Source: Panopea generosa (lineage: Eukaryota > Mollusca > Bivalvia > Adapedonta > Hiatellidae). From it: a stretch of DNA of 64,000 bases. The notes beneath the pieces were generated by a model. That model made no database searches, was not told the origin of the DNA, and was given only the letters and a program-made list of their open reading frames with translations. The DNA lies in NCBI GenBank assembly GCA_029582155.1, contig CM055906.1:16081828-16145827 (forward strand), read 5' to 3'. This document shows, in pieces, positions 1 through 11,800 of the stretch; position 1 is the first letter of the stretch, and every line of letters starts with the position of its first letter. The position numbers and the translations under genes are program-made.

Positions 1-120
1 TAATGACGGACGACAGACAACGGACGGCGGATGACAGACGACGAACAGCAGGCGATCACAAAAGCTCACCTGTGAGCCTTCTGCTCAGGTGAGCTAATAA
101 AGTGTAGAATACAAAATATA
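1..120. repeat. 3' tail of an interspersed element with a terminal hairpin
   Basis: Bases 1-55 are a degenerate GACGGACGACAGA-type simple repeat. They are followed by a perfect 10-bp inverted repeat, AGCTCACCTG (63-72) and CAGGTGAGCT (86-95), and then AATAAA. A degenerate purine-rich tract plus a GCTCACCTG hairpin resembles the end of a dispersed molluscan repeat. The rest of the element lies outside the window. From 121 to about 420 I see nothing recognisable. Confidence 0.4.
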
Positions 121-424
121 TCCTATTTTGATGGTAACCTACGCCATATTGCATTGTATTGTCTTGTTTCATGTTTAACAAAGTACCTAATAGGAATTCG
201 AAACCTATCTTAATACTAAGGCTGGCCTCCATAGAGGCAAACCAAAAATATCACAGAATAATGTGGTAAATTATGAAAGAGGAATTCCATTACAAAGTCG
301 CTTTCCTTTATTGCAAATAAACACAAATCAATAACATGATACTATTATAGTTAACTGGGACAAGTAAACATGTCAACTATGTACATGCAAAACTAATTAT
401 ACCATTAGCTCATCAATAAATAAA

Positions 425-622
425 TATCAAGTGGGGGCGGGCAGTGTAATGGACAGTGTTGACCACTTATGTCACAGGTTGCGGGTTTGATCCCCAGCTT
501 ACCCGATGCTTCTAATAAAACAACGCTCAGTACTGGTTCTACCCAGGAAGCGGACTCAAGAGCGATTCATATAAACTTCGAGCTTTCATCACAACCAAAC
601 TTAATAAATTAGTATAAAATCC
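425..622 (+). repeat. tRNA-derived SINE, family A
   Basis: The tRNA-like head has an A-box-like GGCAGTGTAATGGACAG and a B box GGGTTTGATCCCC. The body contains CAGTACTGGTTCTACCCAGG and the tail is AATAAATTAGTATAAAA. The same body and tail recur near 2.2, 3.0, 37.1, 42.0, 43.7 and (reversed) 51.6 kb, which defines a family. RNA polymerase III transcription is inferred from the head. Confidence 0.7.
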
Positions 623-689
623 CCTAATAAATAAAGCATATGATTTTATTTATGAAAATAAATGGTATCCCATTCCACTTATCACTTAC

Positions 690-1100
690 TACGAGGTCCA
701 CTGTGACCCAGTGGCGCCATCTCCATATCACCTCAGTCTCATTGCTTTGATCCCAGCTTGGTTCAAACACTTTATGTGAGAAAGTTTTCCAGTTACTTGT
801 AGAAGGACATTGGTTCTACTCAGATGTATGCATGATACATTCTTAGACTTGAACTCAAGAATGAATCTTGAAAAGGACACTTTGAGACTATTTTTTGAGA
901 CCAAATTTTGCAAGCATGTAGGGACATCCACTATATAATCCAGCAAACTCTCACAACTATTCTATCTGTCATGGTAAACTTGATAACTAAGATTGAAATA
1001 TGGATTATCAAGCTTAAGTGTAAGAATATTCTCAAGAATGGTTGGTGAATACGACCCCAGGAGTCTTCCTCCAATATAAAACTGATTGTTATAATATAAC
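690..1100 (+). repeat. SINE, family C, single-copy form
   Basis: A weak tRNA-like head (GTGACCCAGTGGCGCCAT, then GCTTTGATCCC) precedes a core at about 770-830 with TTATGTGAGAAAG, CCAGTTACTTGTAGAAGG and GTTCTACTCAG. A distal part near 1060-1085 reads CTTCCTCCAATATAAAACTG. The core is the same unit that is tandemly amplified at 3.2-4.25 kb. About 230 bases of unrelated sequence lie between core and tail, so this copy is decayed or interrupted. From 1100 to 1470 nothing else is recognised. Confidence 0.55.
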
Positions 1101-1473
1101 CTGTTTTGTGTTAAATCTCAAAACAAAAATAGTGCAAAATATCTATTAAAGACCCCTTCCACAATAAAAACCCGTCCCCATGTCAAATTTCTTAAATAAT
1201 ATGCATATGAATAAACCAGATTCTTTCTTACGTGTAAAACTATATCTACTTCTCATACATATAGGTGTGAATTCCCGAGTGTGTTGGTGAGGCGTTGGCC
1301 TGTTTTCTGTTTATGTGATTTTTGTGTGTGAAGATTTTTGTTTCACAAACAGAATAAAGAGCAAACTTTTCTTGTAAATAAAATTTATTTTGAATGTTAG
1401 AGCAAACTGAAACAATATGGTATGTAGAACCTCGAAAGTATTCAGTCACCTAATTCTGACGTTTGGAACAAAA

Positions 1474-1632
1474 ACACATGGTCATTTGTACAAGCTAGGT
1501 TTGGAAAAAAATGTGGAAATTTGTATAAAAAAACACTGAAATTATTGTAAAACACATGGTCATTTGTACAAGCTAGGTTTGGAAAAATATTTGTGGAAAT
1601 TTGTATAAAAAAACACTGAAATTATTGTAAAC
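1474..1632. repeat. Tandem duplication, about 78-81 bp x 2
   Basis: The block starting ACACATGGTCATTTGTACAA at 1474 recurs from 1552 with only a small indel after TTTGGAAAAA. The two copies are adjacent and nearly identical, so the duplication is recent. No coding sense was found. From 1633 to about 1970 nothing is recognised. Confidence 0.8.
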
Positions 1633-1974
1633 CTTTGAGTATTTGAACATTTCATATGTTTTTTTTTATATATTAACCTTGGAAACTATTATACAACCCT
1701 CAGAAAATGTACACCCGGGAGGTACCTCCCTACAAAGTTGGATGTAATGTAGTGTTGTTGTCTTTGCTCATACTACAGGGAACTATTTTATTTAAATTTT
1801 GAATTGTTAAGCAATGATTTGGTTGATTATGGAATGTATATCTTGTTTAATATAATGCCTTTTGTATTTTAAAATAAAATAATAATCTTATTAGTATCAA
1901 GTTTGTTTGAATATTTAACATCATTTTATGCCATCAAGTTCTAATAGATGATCAGCTAATCTAACCATTTTGAT

Positions 1975-2160
1975 CCTGGAATCTGGGATGGTTAACCAGC
2001 ACTCGAGCACACCCATCTTTGCAAGTGATTGTTTAATTTTCACTTAAATCAGAGATGAATGACAATGAGATACAATGTATTTTATCAATGATCACGAGAC
2101 TTTTACTAGACAGGGATTCAAACTCACAACCCGTTGATTGATAGTCAGATGCACTACTGA
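1975..2160 (-). repeat. tRNA-derived SINE, family D (reverse)
   Basis: Read on the minus strand, this has a tRNA-like head (GACTATCAATCAACGGG, GAGTTTGAATCCC). A body follows with CTGATTTAA and a tail reading GATGGGTGTGCTCGAGTGCT then GGTTAACCATCCC. The copy at 36606-36830 has the same order on the plus strand: GACTATCAATCCAGGGG, CTGATTTAAT, GATGGGTGTGTTTGAGTACT. Confidence 0.55.
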
Positions 2161-2164
2161 TTGT

Positions 2165-2315
2165 ATGTAAGATATCTACCCTATGGTTGTACAGTTACTG
2201 CTGGTTGGCCTTTCCAATACAACACTTAGTACTGGCTCTAACTTGGAAATGAACTCAACAGCTGGTCATATAAATTTTGAGCTTATTTCACAATTATGCT
2301 TAAATGAATCGGTAA
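2165..2315 (+). repeat. SINE family A, 3' part
   Basis: It contains the family A body (CTTAGTACTGGCTCTAACTTGG) and the TAAATTTTGAGCTTATTTCACAA tail block, but no convincing head. It is a decayed fragment adjoining the reversed family D copy. Confidence 0.5.
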
Positions 2316-2424
2316 AAATTAAACATGTAAGTTAATATCTCTGAACTTTCAATCAGTTATTGACTGTAACTTGTCACTCTTGGATAATAAAACTACATAC
2401 CTGTGTGATTTTGTAACTAATGTT

Positions 2425-3035
2425 GTATCAGGACATGATCAGAGGGGCCGTGGGCCAGATCCTCTGCCTTGCTACAGAACAATGGTCAAAGAAGTGCAGC
2501 ATGTGGTCTAGTGGTAGAGCATGGACCAATGATCAAGAGGTCCTGGGTTTGATCCTATGCCTTGCCACAAAATTAGGATAAAAGTAGTGGAGTGCGTGGT
2601 CCATGATAGAGCATGGGACCCATGATCAAGGGTCCTGGGTTAGATTCTTTGCCTTGCTACAGAATTAGGATCAAGTAGTGGAGTGAATTGTCCAGAGGTA
2701 GAGCATGGGCCCATGATCAAGATGTCCTGGGTTTGATTCTCAGAATAAGGATCAAGTAGTGGAGTGCATGACCTAGTGGTAGAGCATCATACTCATGATC
2801 AGGTGGGTTGTGGGTTTGATCCTCTGCCTTGCTACAGAATTAGGATCTAGTAGTGGAGTGCATGGTCCAGTGGTAGATCATACTCCTGGGTTCAATCCTC
2901 AACCATGGCTATATGTAGTGTCCTTAAGTGTCCATATGCTCGGTACTGGTTCTACCCAGGAAGATTTTGAGCATGTTCTGTCAAAGTTGTAAGAACTTTT
3001 TTTTACAATAAAAGTAAAATACATGTAAATAAATT
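2425..3035 (+). repeat. SINE family A with tandemly amplified tRNA-like head
   Basis: Five to six consecutive copies of an approximately 60-95-bp tRNA-like head lie between 2430 and 2910. They carry A-box-like GGTCTAGTGGTAGAGCAT and B-box-like CTGGGTTTGATCC, joined by TACAGAATTAGGATCAAGTA. They are followed once by the family A body (CGGTACTGGTTCTACCCAGG, 2941-2960) and an A-rich tail ending near 3035. The array is therefore many promoter-like heads feeding one SINE body. It may have arisen by unequal exchange inside a SINE. Confidence 0.7.
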
Positions 3036-3189
3036 TAAAATAATGATGATATTTCATTTACATTCTTAATATTTTAGCAAGCCATGTACAAAATATTGAA
3101 GCTCATCATGCTGAGTGACAAAGTCTACTGGTAACTTGAACTCACCAAAGAGGAATAGTAAGTATGTAATGTAGAATTAATTGAGGGTC

Positions 3190-4310
3190 CTCCATGGCCA
3201 TGTGGTCTAAGAAGCTGTAGTCTAACAATCACTTAGCTCTTATTTTATGTGAGAAAGTTTACCAGTTACTTTTGGAAGGACTGTAGCTCTACTCAGATTC
3301 ATTTTATGTGAGAAAGTTTACCAGTTACTTCTGGAAGGACTGTAGCTCTACTCAGATTCATTTTATGTGAGAAAGTTTACCAGTTACTTTTGGAAGGACT
3401 GTAGCTCTACTCAGATTCATTTTATGTGAGAAATTTTACCAGTTACTTTTGGAAGGACTGTAGCTCTACTCAGATTCATTTTATGTGAGAAAGTTTACCA
3501 GTTACTTTTGGAAGGACTGTAGCTCTACTCAGATTCATTTTATGTGAGAAAGTTTACCAGTTACTGATGGAAGGACTGTAGCTCTACTCAGATTCATTTT
3601 ATGTGAGAAAGTTTACCAGTTACTGGTGGAAGGACTGTAGCTCTACTCAGATTCATTTTATGTGAGAAAGTTTACCAGTTACTGGTGGAAGGACAGTAGC
3701 TCTACTCAAGATTCATTTTATGTGAGAAAGTTTACCAGTTACTTTTGGAAGGACTGTAGCTCTACTCAGATTCATTTTATGTGAGAAAGTTTACCAGTTA
3801 CTGTTGGAAGGACAGTAGCTCTACTCGAGATTCATTTTATGTGAGAAAGTTTACCAGTTACTTTTGGAAGGACTGTAGCTCTACTCAGATTCAATTTATG
3901 TGAGAAAGTTTACCCGTTACTTTTGGAAGGACTGTAGCTCTACTCAGATTCATTTTATGTGAGAAAGTTTACCAGTTACTTTTGGAAGGACTGTAGCTCT
4001 ACTCAGATTCATTTTATGTGAGAAAGTTTACCCGTTACTTTTGGAAGGACTGTAGCTCTACTCAGATTCATTTTATGCGAGAAAGTTTACCCGTTACTTT
4101 TGGAAGGACTGTAGCTCTACTCAGATTCATTTTATGCGAGAAAGTTTACCAGTTACTTTTGGAATGACTGTAGCTCTACTCAGATTCATTTTATGCGAGA
4201 AAGTTTACCAGTTACTTTTGAAAGGACTGTAGCTCTACTCAGATTCATTTTGAGATCTTCCTCCGCCACTAAAACTGGATACATCATAATTTATATACCA
4301 AGTTGTGTGT
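3190..4310 (+). repeat. SINE family C with 59-bp core amplified about 17 times
   Basis: A short tRNA-like head near 3195-3235 leads into about 17 near-identical 59-bp units from 3243 to 4250. Each unit carries TTATGTGAGAAAGTTTACC, AGTTACTTTTGGAAGGACTG and TAGCTCTACTCAGATTCA. The array runs directly into the family C tail, CTTCCTCCGCCACTAAAACT at 4259-4278. The same core exists once in the SINE at 690-1100, so the minisatellite is an internal expansion of a SINE. Units differ by only a few bases, indicating recent growth or homogenisation. Confidence 0.8.
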
Positions 4311-4649
4311 CGAAAATGGCTTGAGTCTCATTAAGATTTTTTTATTAAAAATATGATAATAGAGGTTCAAGTTGTTGGAAGCTGCCGCCGGGTTATTATA
4401 AAAGGAACATAATAATTATATGGCAGTCTCTCGATTTATTTTATGTCAAACATATAGTAAAATTGTATTTTGCTGTTTTTTTGATAATATTTTGCTCAGT
4501 CATCGAACTTGCTCCATGGTTGTCTGCTGAAAACTGTGCAGTAGTTTCAGATTACAATGACCGCTATTGATGTTAAGCCTAATAAAGTTGATTTTGTGTT
4601 TGGCTCTGTTTCTTTGAAATTGTCTGGCCTAGAGATTAAATTTGATCAG

Positions 4650-4850
4650 TAGTATACAACTATCTACCATGTAAGTGATCAATTGTTAAAATTATTTATC
4701 TAAGGAAAATGACTATTAACCCAAAGCTGGAAACTATTGTCCGAGATGCAGTCGAGGTTAATAGTTCCCTTCTTTCGGTCATTAGTCAGTTTCTGAGGAT
4801 AAATAATTTTAACCAATGACCACTTAATAAGTATATAGTTGTTTTATTAT
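4650..4850. mobile_element. Palindromic MITE
   Basis: The left arm at 4655-4720 contains GTTAAAATTATTTATC and ATGACTATTAACC. The right arm at about 4755-4843 contains the same blocks in reverse (GGTTAATAGT, GATAAATAATTTTAAC, ATAGTTGT). The arms pair over about 65 bp around a short GC-richer loop. There is no coding capacity. The superfamily is unknown and target duplications are not clear. Confidence 0.6.
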
Positions 4851-6240
4851 ATTAGTCGACTGATTCTGAATAGATGTGTGGAAAGCTACTCTAGTAATTC
4901 CAAATGTTACATTATCTTATGATGAATAACCTGCATATCTTGAATAAGGAATTCACTGATTTTGATAAATGTTTTAATTATTCAGATTTTAATTTCACAG
5001 TTACCTCTTGGATCATTATTCTATTTGATGACAGCCCCTTAGGCTCAAACAACAACTGACAATGAGGACAGTATTATGAGGGAAAAACGCTCCACTTCTC
5101 ATAACGTTGGGACAGTAGTGATCCATGATGTGCAGATGTCGTAGATATGAACAAAATGCCAAATGAAAGTGAACACTTTTTAATAAGATGTTTAAAACGT
5201 CAAGTATGATATTAAATTTACAAAAGTAATCACGGTGTTATGTATTATTCACAAAGAAAGTTATAAAGTTACACAAAGAAATATCAGGTATAAGATGGTC
5301 ACTTAGTTAAATTAATTATAAACTTGAAGTCCTTATTTCACTTTGAATATTCACTTAGTTCACAAAGTCCTTAATTTCCAATTCACTGCCTTTAAAATTA
5401 CAAAGTTCTATTTATGGATCATGTTGTGTTTGTGGTATACACAGGAACACATAATAATACTATTGAAGTAATGGAACTAAAATGAATGACACAAGGCGTG
5501 TGCTCTAACTAAGATGTTAAATGCTCAGTAGTGATTCATGGTATGGAAACGCATGTAATTATAGAGGCAAATTATAAGAGTATTTCTTATTTTAAGTAAA
5601 GGGAAGTAACTATAACATAGAATATGCTAAAGAGTAATCATGAGTTATGAACACATGCATAGATAATACAATAGATCACAAAATTAACTAAAGAAATATT
5701 CACAAGTTGTTATATTTTTATTCTGAAATCACACAGTTGCCACAAAGTTATGTTTATCATGAAGTTAAGCTATTAAATTATTTTTGAATTACAAAGTTAT
5801 AACACAAAGTTTTCCCTATTTTCTGCACAAAGCTATCCTATGTTCCTATTTTTTTTCAATGTTTTTTCCCCTTAATGTTTATGTTCTATATATACCAACA
5901 AAGTTATTGTTGACTTTGAAGGCTGTGAACATGGCATCAAAGACTTCCTTCTCATCAAGGTGTAAAACCATATGTCAAAGAGGAAGTGATAATTAATAGT
6001 GATTAAACAAATAATACAATATCCTGCTTTGAACATATTGAGTTAATTGATATAGTTAAGTTGGCATATTTGAAATTTTAACAAAATATAAAATTAATTG
6101 TACATTTAACAAATAATGGTAATATGTTTTGCATTATTAAAGATTAAATATTTACATCATGCACACAAAGACAATCATTTTGATATTAAACATGGTATGA
6201 TATATTATAGGTAGAGACAGAAATATGTGAAAGTCAAATT
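4851..6240. other. Unassigned intergenic sequence
   Basis: I see no gene here. Between 5220 and 5960 the words CACAAAGT and ACAAAGTTAT recur irregularly, as in a very old tandem repeat, but without a stable period. Two short open frames (5784-5996 and 6240-6449) resemble nothing and are not called. Confidence 0.4.
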
Positions 6241-6249
6241 TGCTTCATA

Positions 6250-8680
6250 TAGAGCGTAATCCGGAAATGGTTTTACCCCCCCCCCCCCCAAGGGGCAATT
6301 TTGTAAACTATAATTTTTTGAAAGTCTATTATATGACAACAATTTTAAGACATGTTTACGTACTGGCCATTGGGGCATTTGTAAATTACAGTATTTTAAA
6401 ATGTGTACCTAAAATTTTTTTTAAAAAAAATCATACTTTTTACTTTTAAAAAAACGTCATTAAAATAAACAGTAAATACAGGAAACTGTCTTATTTCTAA
6501 TGTATAGGATGTATACAATAAAAGTAATTGTTTTCAGATAGAAATTAATGATATTTTTTTCATGACTATATACTCTATACGAGTCTAGAATATTGCCTCG
6601 TCCCTGGTTCTTTTTGCAGAACGTGTCAAATCTTAATTTGTTTACATGTGTATACTTTGGTTTACCATACATACAGCAGACATACTTTCAAATGCCCTCA
6701 AGCAATTCATCAGTGCATTCGTGTTCTTCACCTAGTTTAGGCAGTGTAGAAATATTTTCGGGGTACTTTTCTACGATTTTTAGGGGAGCTGTTTTCCCTC
6801 TTCTTAGGAACGCACTCGTTGTGTCACATCCCGTGAAACTGTGAATTGCTGGTAGTATTGAACAGATGTCTTTTCCTTTGTTTTCAGCAATCTCATTAAC
6901 ATTGAGAAGTCGTCGCTTGTTTCCTACACCAGTATCAAATAAAACAGTCCTGCTTATTTCTCTGGAGTACTTTGTAAGCAACACCAAGACATCTGTATCT
7001 GGAGATCTTACTATGACCTTGACTGTTGCAGGCTCTTTATCTCTAATGTTTAGACAGTGAAGTATGATTCAATCGTCTGCCTTTTCTTGAGATGAGAACA
7101 AAGCTTCTTCAAGATGCACTTCAACCGTGGCACCATCATGAAAAGAGAGACTGTTACACATTTCTCCAAGGACATAGAAGATATGTCGACCTTGAAGCTT
7201 TTTGGCATATTTTTCAGTTTTCCATTGATCGAAGAGCAGACGTAGCAGCTGGGTTTTGTTGTCATTGTTGGCCATAAAAGCCTCCCAGTCCTTAGGAGTT
7301 CTTGTTTTTGGACCAGATAACAAGAAAGTTGGGGTAAATCCTCTTCTCTTGCACTCAAATGATTTGATTGATGTGGGGTAATAAGTATCGGTGACAAAAT
7401 CAACCCGACCATGTTTTTGAAGCAGATTGAAGACAGTGTCAGCCAACTCTTCGAATGCATCAGGCACTGAAGGTAGGCTTTGTAGTGTCGCATTTCCATC
7501 AAACACATGTACAACATCCTCTCATGGATGGGTTGTTGTTGGTTCGATGGCTGATTCGAGCAAATGCATCAATTTCTCACAGGCATTCCATCAGCTGTCG
7601 CTAAGGACCAAGGAACTGGGCCAAGAGGAAAGGATAGTGTCAACTCAAGATCGATGTCATGCTGCACAGACAGAAGCACCAGTTTCCCGAAGATGTTTCG
7701 TTCTGCTTTAATCTGATTGATTTTGTTTTGAGTGCTTCTGAGCGTTTTTTGTGATCTCTGTTGTTGCGAAGGTTTTAAGTTTTTAAGTTTTATTGGGCTG
7801 TGAAAGTCAACAGTTTTATTCACGATTCTATCATTAATGTTTGTTAAATCTCTTCGCACACTTTATTGATTTTGGGTATAAACTGCTTTGATATGTGTTT
7901 TTAGTAATTTTTTACACTTTCTGTTGACCAGAGACGTATTTATATATAAACTTTGTAAACGTCTTTCACTTTGTTTTGACATTTTGTTGACTCATTTAAT
8001 GTTAAACTATGCAGTTTTATAATTTCAATTTAGATAACGTAATTCTGGTAACAAAGGTTATTTCAGTTTTTATGTATTACATATTATATCAGACTATTCA
8101 TGCAGTAAAACTGCGATATTGTTATCATTAAATATTTAAAACAGTAATACATATACATGTACATCAAAATGAAATGTAATAATGCAAGATATCGCTAAAG
8201 GTAACATAAATTACACAGACGTAAGCATCACAATTACAGAAAAGTGACATTTCTACTTTGTTTGGCATCCAGTAAATAACACAATCCAGTATAATTCTTG
8301 GGATTATGGTACATTAATCGAATTTACTCTTGTGTATAATATTTTGATTTAAAAAAAGAGTTATTTATGTAACGTAGTTCCAGTAATGTAATATACACCG
8401 ACTCTGTTGGTGTCACAATATCAGAAATTGATACAAAAACATAACTGCTATGAGTAAATGAGTTTTTATGATGAATACATATACTCTAATTGCATTTGTA
8501 TTTATACCAAGAACATGATATGAAAGAATAAGGGTAACGTATTTTAAATGTACGTTACGCACTAAGGCCCTAACGCTCAGTACGTAAACATGTCTCAATT
8601 TCTGGCATTGTTCCTGAAGTTTAAGAAAATCATACCCTACAAAATTGCCTCTGGGGGTGGGAGAGGGGAGCAGGGTCTAT
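6250..8680 (-). mobile_element. Decayed DNA element with long diverged inverted ends
   Basis: The left end at about 6290-6415 has GGGGCAATTTTGTA, AGACATGTTTACGTACTG and ATTTTAAAATGTG, after a 14-C tract at 6276-6289. The right end at about 8520-8665 contains the same blocks inverted: CAGTACGTAAACATGTCT, ACAAAATTGCCTCTGGGGG and CGTATTTTAAATGTACG. Between the ends, on the minus strand, lies the broken coding region at 6688-7859. This looks like one element, though two inverted copies of a smaller repeat around an older gene relic cannot be excluded. The 7860-8500 interior shows no recognisable coding. Confidence 0.5.
6688..7859 (-). pseudogene. Transposon-borne PIN/FEN-like protein, broken
   Basis: On the minus strand three frame segments can be followed. 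The first, 7859-7569, is lysine-rich and ends in a GPVPWSLATADG block. The second, 7506-7069, is a middle region ending in SSQEKADD. The third, 6987-6688, holds ILPAIHSFTGCDTTSAF; just upstream of it the frame reads IVRSPDTDVLVLLTKY. There is a frameshift plus stop near 7590-7520 and a TGA right after KADD near 7075. This motif order (EADT-like, SPDTDVLVL, TGCDTTSAF) occurs in large uncharacterised protein families of cnidarians and molluscs. I infer a resemblance to the acidic sites of PIN/FEN1-type nucleases, not a proven function. It lies between the inverted ends described at 6250-8680, so it is probably element-encoded. It is not a functional gene here. Confidence 0.55.
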
Positions 8681-8833
8681 TGGCCGATCAAGGTCTAATA
8701 ATGAAGGTTAGGAAATTTTGTGTAATACGCAAACAAAAATGTTCAAGTATGCCCTTATTTTGAAAATTGAGTGTAAATACTCCGAAAGAAACTCTATGTA
8801 CATGCTGGTTCAAGCCAATAAATTTAATAAATC

Positions 8834-11800
8834 CATGCAAATAATGACATTGATGCATATTTTATATACCAATATAATATGTCCACCCCACCCCATACCA
8901 TGCAAATACCGACATTGCTGCACATTTTATGTACCAATATAATATGTCCACCCCATACCATGCAAATACCGACATTGATGCACATTTTATATACCAATAT
9001 AATATGTCCACCCCATACCATGCAAATACTGACATTGATGCATATTTATATACCAATATAATATGTCCACCACATACCATGCAAATGCCGACATTGATGC
9101 ACATTTTATATACCAATATAATATGTCCACCACATACCATGCAAATACTGACATTGTTGCATATTTATATACCAATATAATATGTCCACCCCATACCATG
9201 CAAATACAGACATTGATGCACATTTTATATACCAATATAATATGTCCACCCCATACTATGCAAATACCGACATTGATGCACATTTTATATACCAATATAA
9301 TATGTCCACCACATACCATGAAAATACCGACATTGATGCATATTTTATATACCAATATCATATGTCCACCCCATACCATGCAAATACCAACATTGATGCA
9401 AATTTTAAAAACTATTATAATATGTCCACCCCATACCATACAAATACCGACAATTGATGCATATTTTATATACCAGTATAATATGTCAACCACAAACCAT
9501 GCAAATACCAACATTGATGCATATTTTATATACCAATATCATATGTCCACCACATACCATAGAAATACCGACATTGATGCACATTTTATATACCAATATA
9601 ACATGTCCACCCCATACCATGCAAATACCGACATTGATGCATATTTTATATACCAGTATCATATGTCCACCACATACCATACAAATACCAACATTGATGC
9701 ATATTTTTATACCAATATAATATGTCCACCACATACCATGCAAATACTGACATTGGTGCATATTTTATATACCAATATAATATGTCCACCACAAACCATG
9801 CAAATACCGACATTGATGCATATTTTATATACCAATATAATATGTCCACTACATACCATGCAAATACTGACATTGATGCATATTTTATATACCAATATAA
9901 TATGTCCACCACAAACATTATAAATACCAACATTGATGCATATTTTATATACCAATATAATATGTCCACCACATACCATGCAAATACTGACATTGATGCA
10001 TATTTATATACCAATATAATATTTCCACCACATACCATGGAAATACTGACATTGGTGCATATTTTATATACCAATATAATATGTCCACCACAAACCATGC
10101 AAATACCGACATTGATGCATATTTTATATACCAATATAATATGTCCACCACATACCATACAAATACCGATATTGATGCATATTTTATATACCAATATAAT
10201 ATGTCCACCACATACCATGCAAATACCGACATTGATGCATATTTTATATACCAGTATAATATGTCCACCACATACCATGCAAATACCGACATTGATACAT
10301 ATTTATATACCAATATAATATGTCCACCACATACCATGAAAATACCGACATTGATGCATATTTATATACCAATATAATATGTCCACCACATACCATGCAA
10401 ATACTGACATTGATGCATATTTATATACCAATATAATATGTCCACCACATACCATGCAAATACTGACATTGGTGCATATTTATATACCAATATAATATGT
10501 CCACCACATACCATGCAAATACTGACATTGTTGCATATTTATATACCAATATAATATGTCCACCCCATACCATGCAAATACTGACATTGGTGCATATTTA
10601 TATACCAATATAATATGTCCACCCCATACCATGCAAATACTGACATTGATGCATATTTTATATACCAATATAATATGTCCACCACATACCATGCAAATAC
10701 TGACATTGATGCATATTTATATACCAATATAATATGTCCACCACATACCATGCAAATACTGACATTGATGCATATTTATATACCAATATAATATGTCCAC
10801 TACATACCATGCAAATACTGACATTGGTGCATATTTATATACCAATATAATATGTCCACCACATACCATGCAAATACTGACATTGTTGCATATTTATATA
10901 CCAATATAATATGTCCACCCCATACCATGCAAATACTGACATTGGTGCATATTTATATACCAATATAATATGTCCACCCCATACCATGCAAATACTGACA
11001 TTGATGCATATTTTATATACCAATATAATATGTCCACCACATACCATGCAAATACTGACATTGATGCATATTTATATACCAATATAATATGTCCACCACA
11101 TACCATGCAAATACTGACATTGATGCATATTTATATACCAATATAATATGTCCACTACATACCATGCAAATACTGACATTGATGCATATTTATATACCAA
11201 TATAATATGTCCACCACATACCATGCAAATACTGACATTGGTGCATATTTATATACCAATATAATATGTCCACCACATACCATGCAAATACTGACATTGT
11301 TGCATATTTATATACCAATATAATATGTCCACCCCATACCATGCAAATACTGACATTGGTGCATATTTATATACCAATATAATATGTCCACCCCATACCA
11401 TGCAAATACTGACATTGATGCATATTTTATATACCAATATAATATGTCCACCACATACCTTGCAAATACCAACATTGATGCATATTTATATACCAATATA
11501 ATATGTCCCCCACATACCATGCAAATACTGACATTGGTGCATATTTTATAAACCAATATAATATGTCCACCACATGTCATGCAAATACTGACATTGATGC
11601 ATATTTTATATACCAATATAATATGTCCACCCCATACCATGCAAATACTGACATTGGTGCATATTTATATACCAATATAATATGTCCACCACAAACATTA
11701 TAAATACCAACATTGATGCATATTTTATATACCAATATAATATGTCCACCACATACCATGCAAATACTGACATTGATGCATATTTATATACCAATATAAT

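Noticed and set aside
2425..2910. Cluster of tRNA genes
   Set aside because: A- and B-box-like words repeat, but no unit folds into a full cloverleaf with paired acceptor stem, and a SINE body follows.
5220..5960. Cluster of ACAAAGT words as TCF/LEF enhancer
   Set aside because: Spacing is irregular, the DNA is AT-rich, and no gene is near. A decayed repeat is as likely.
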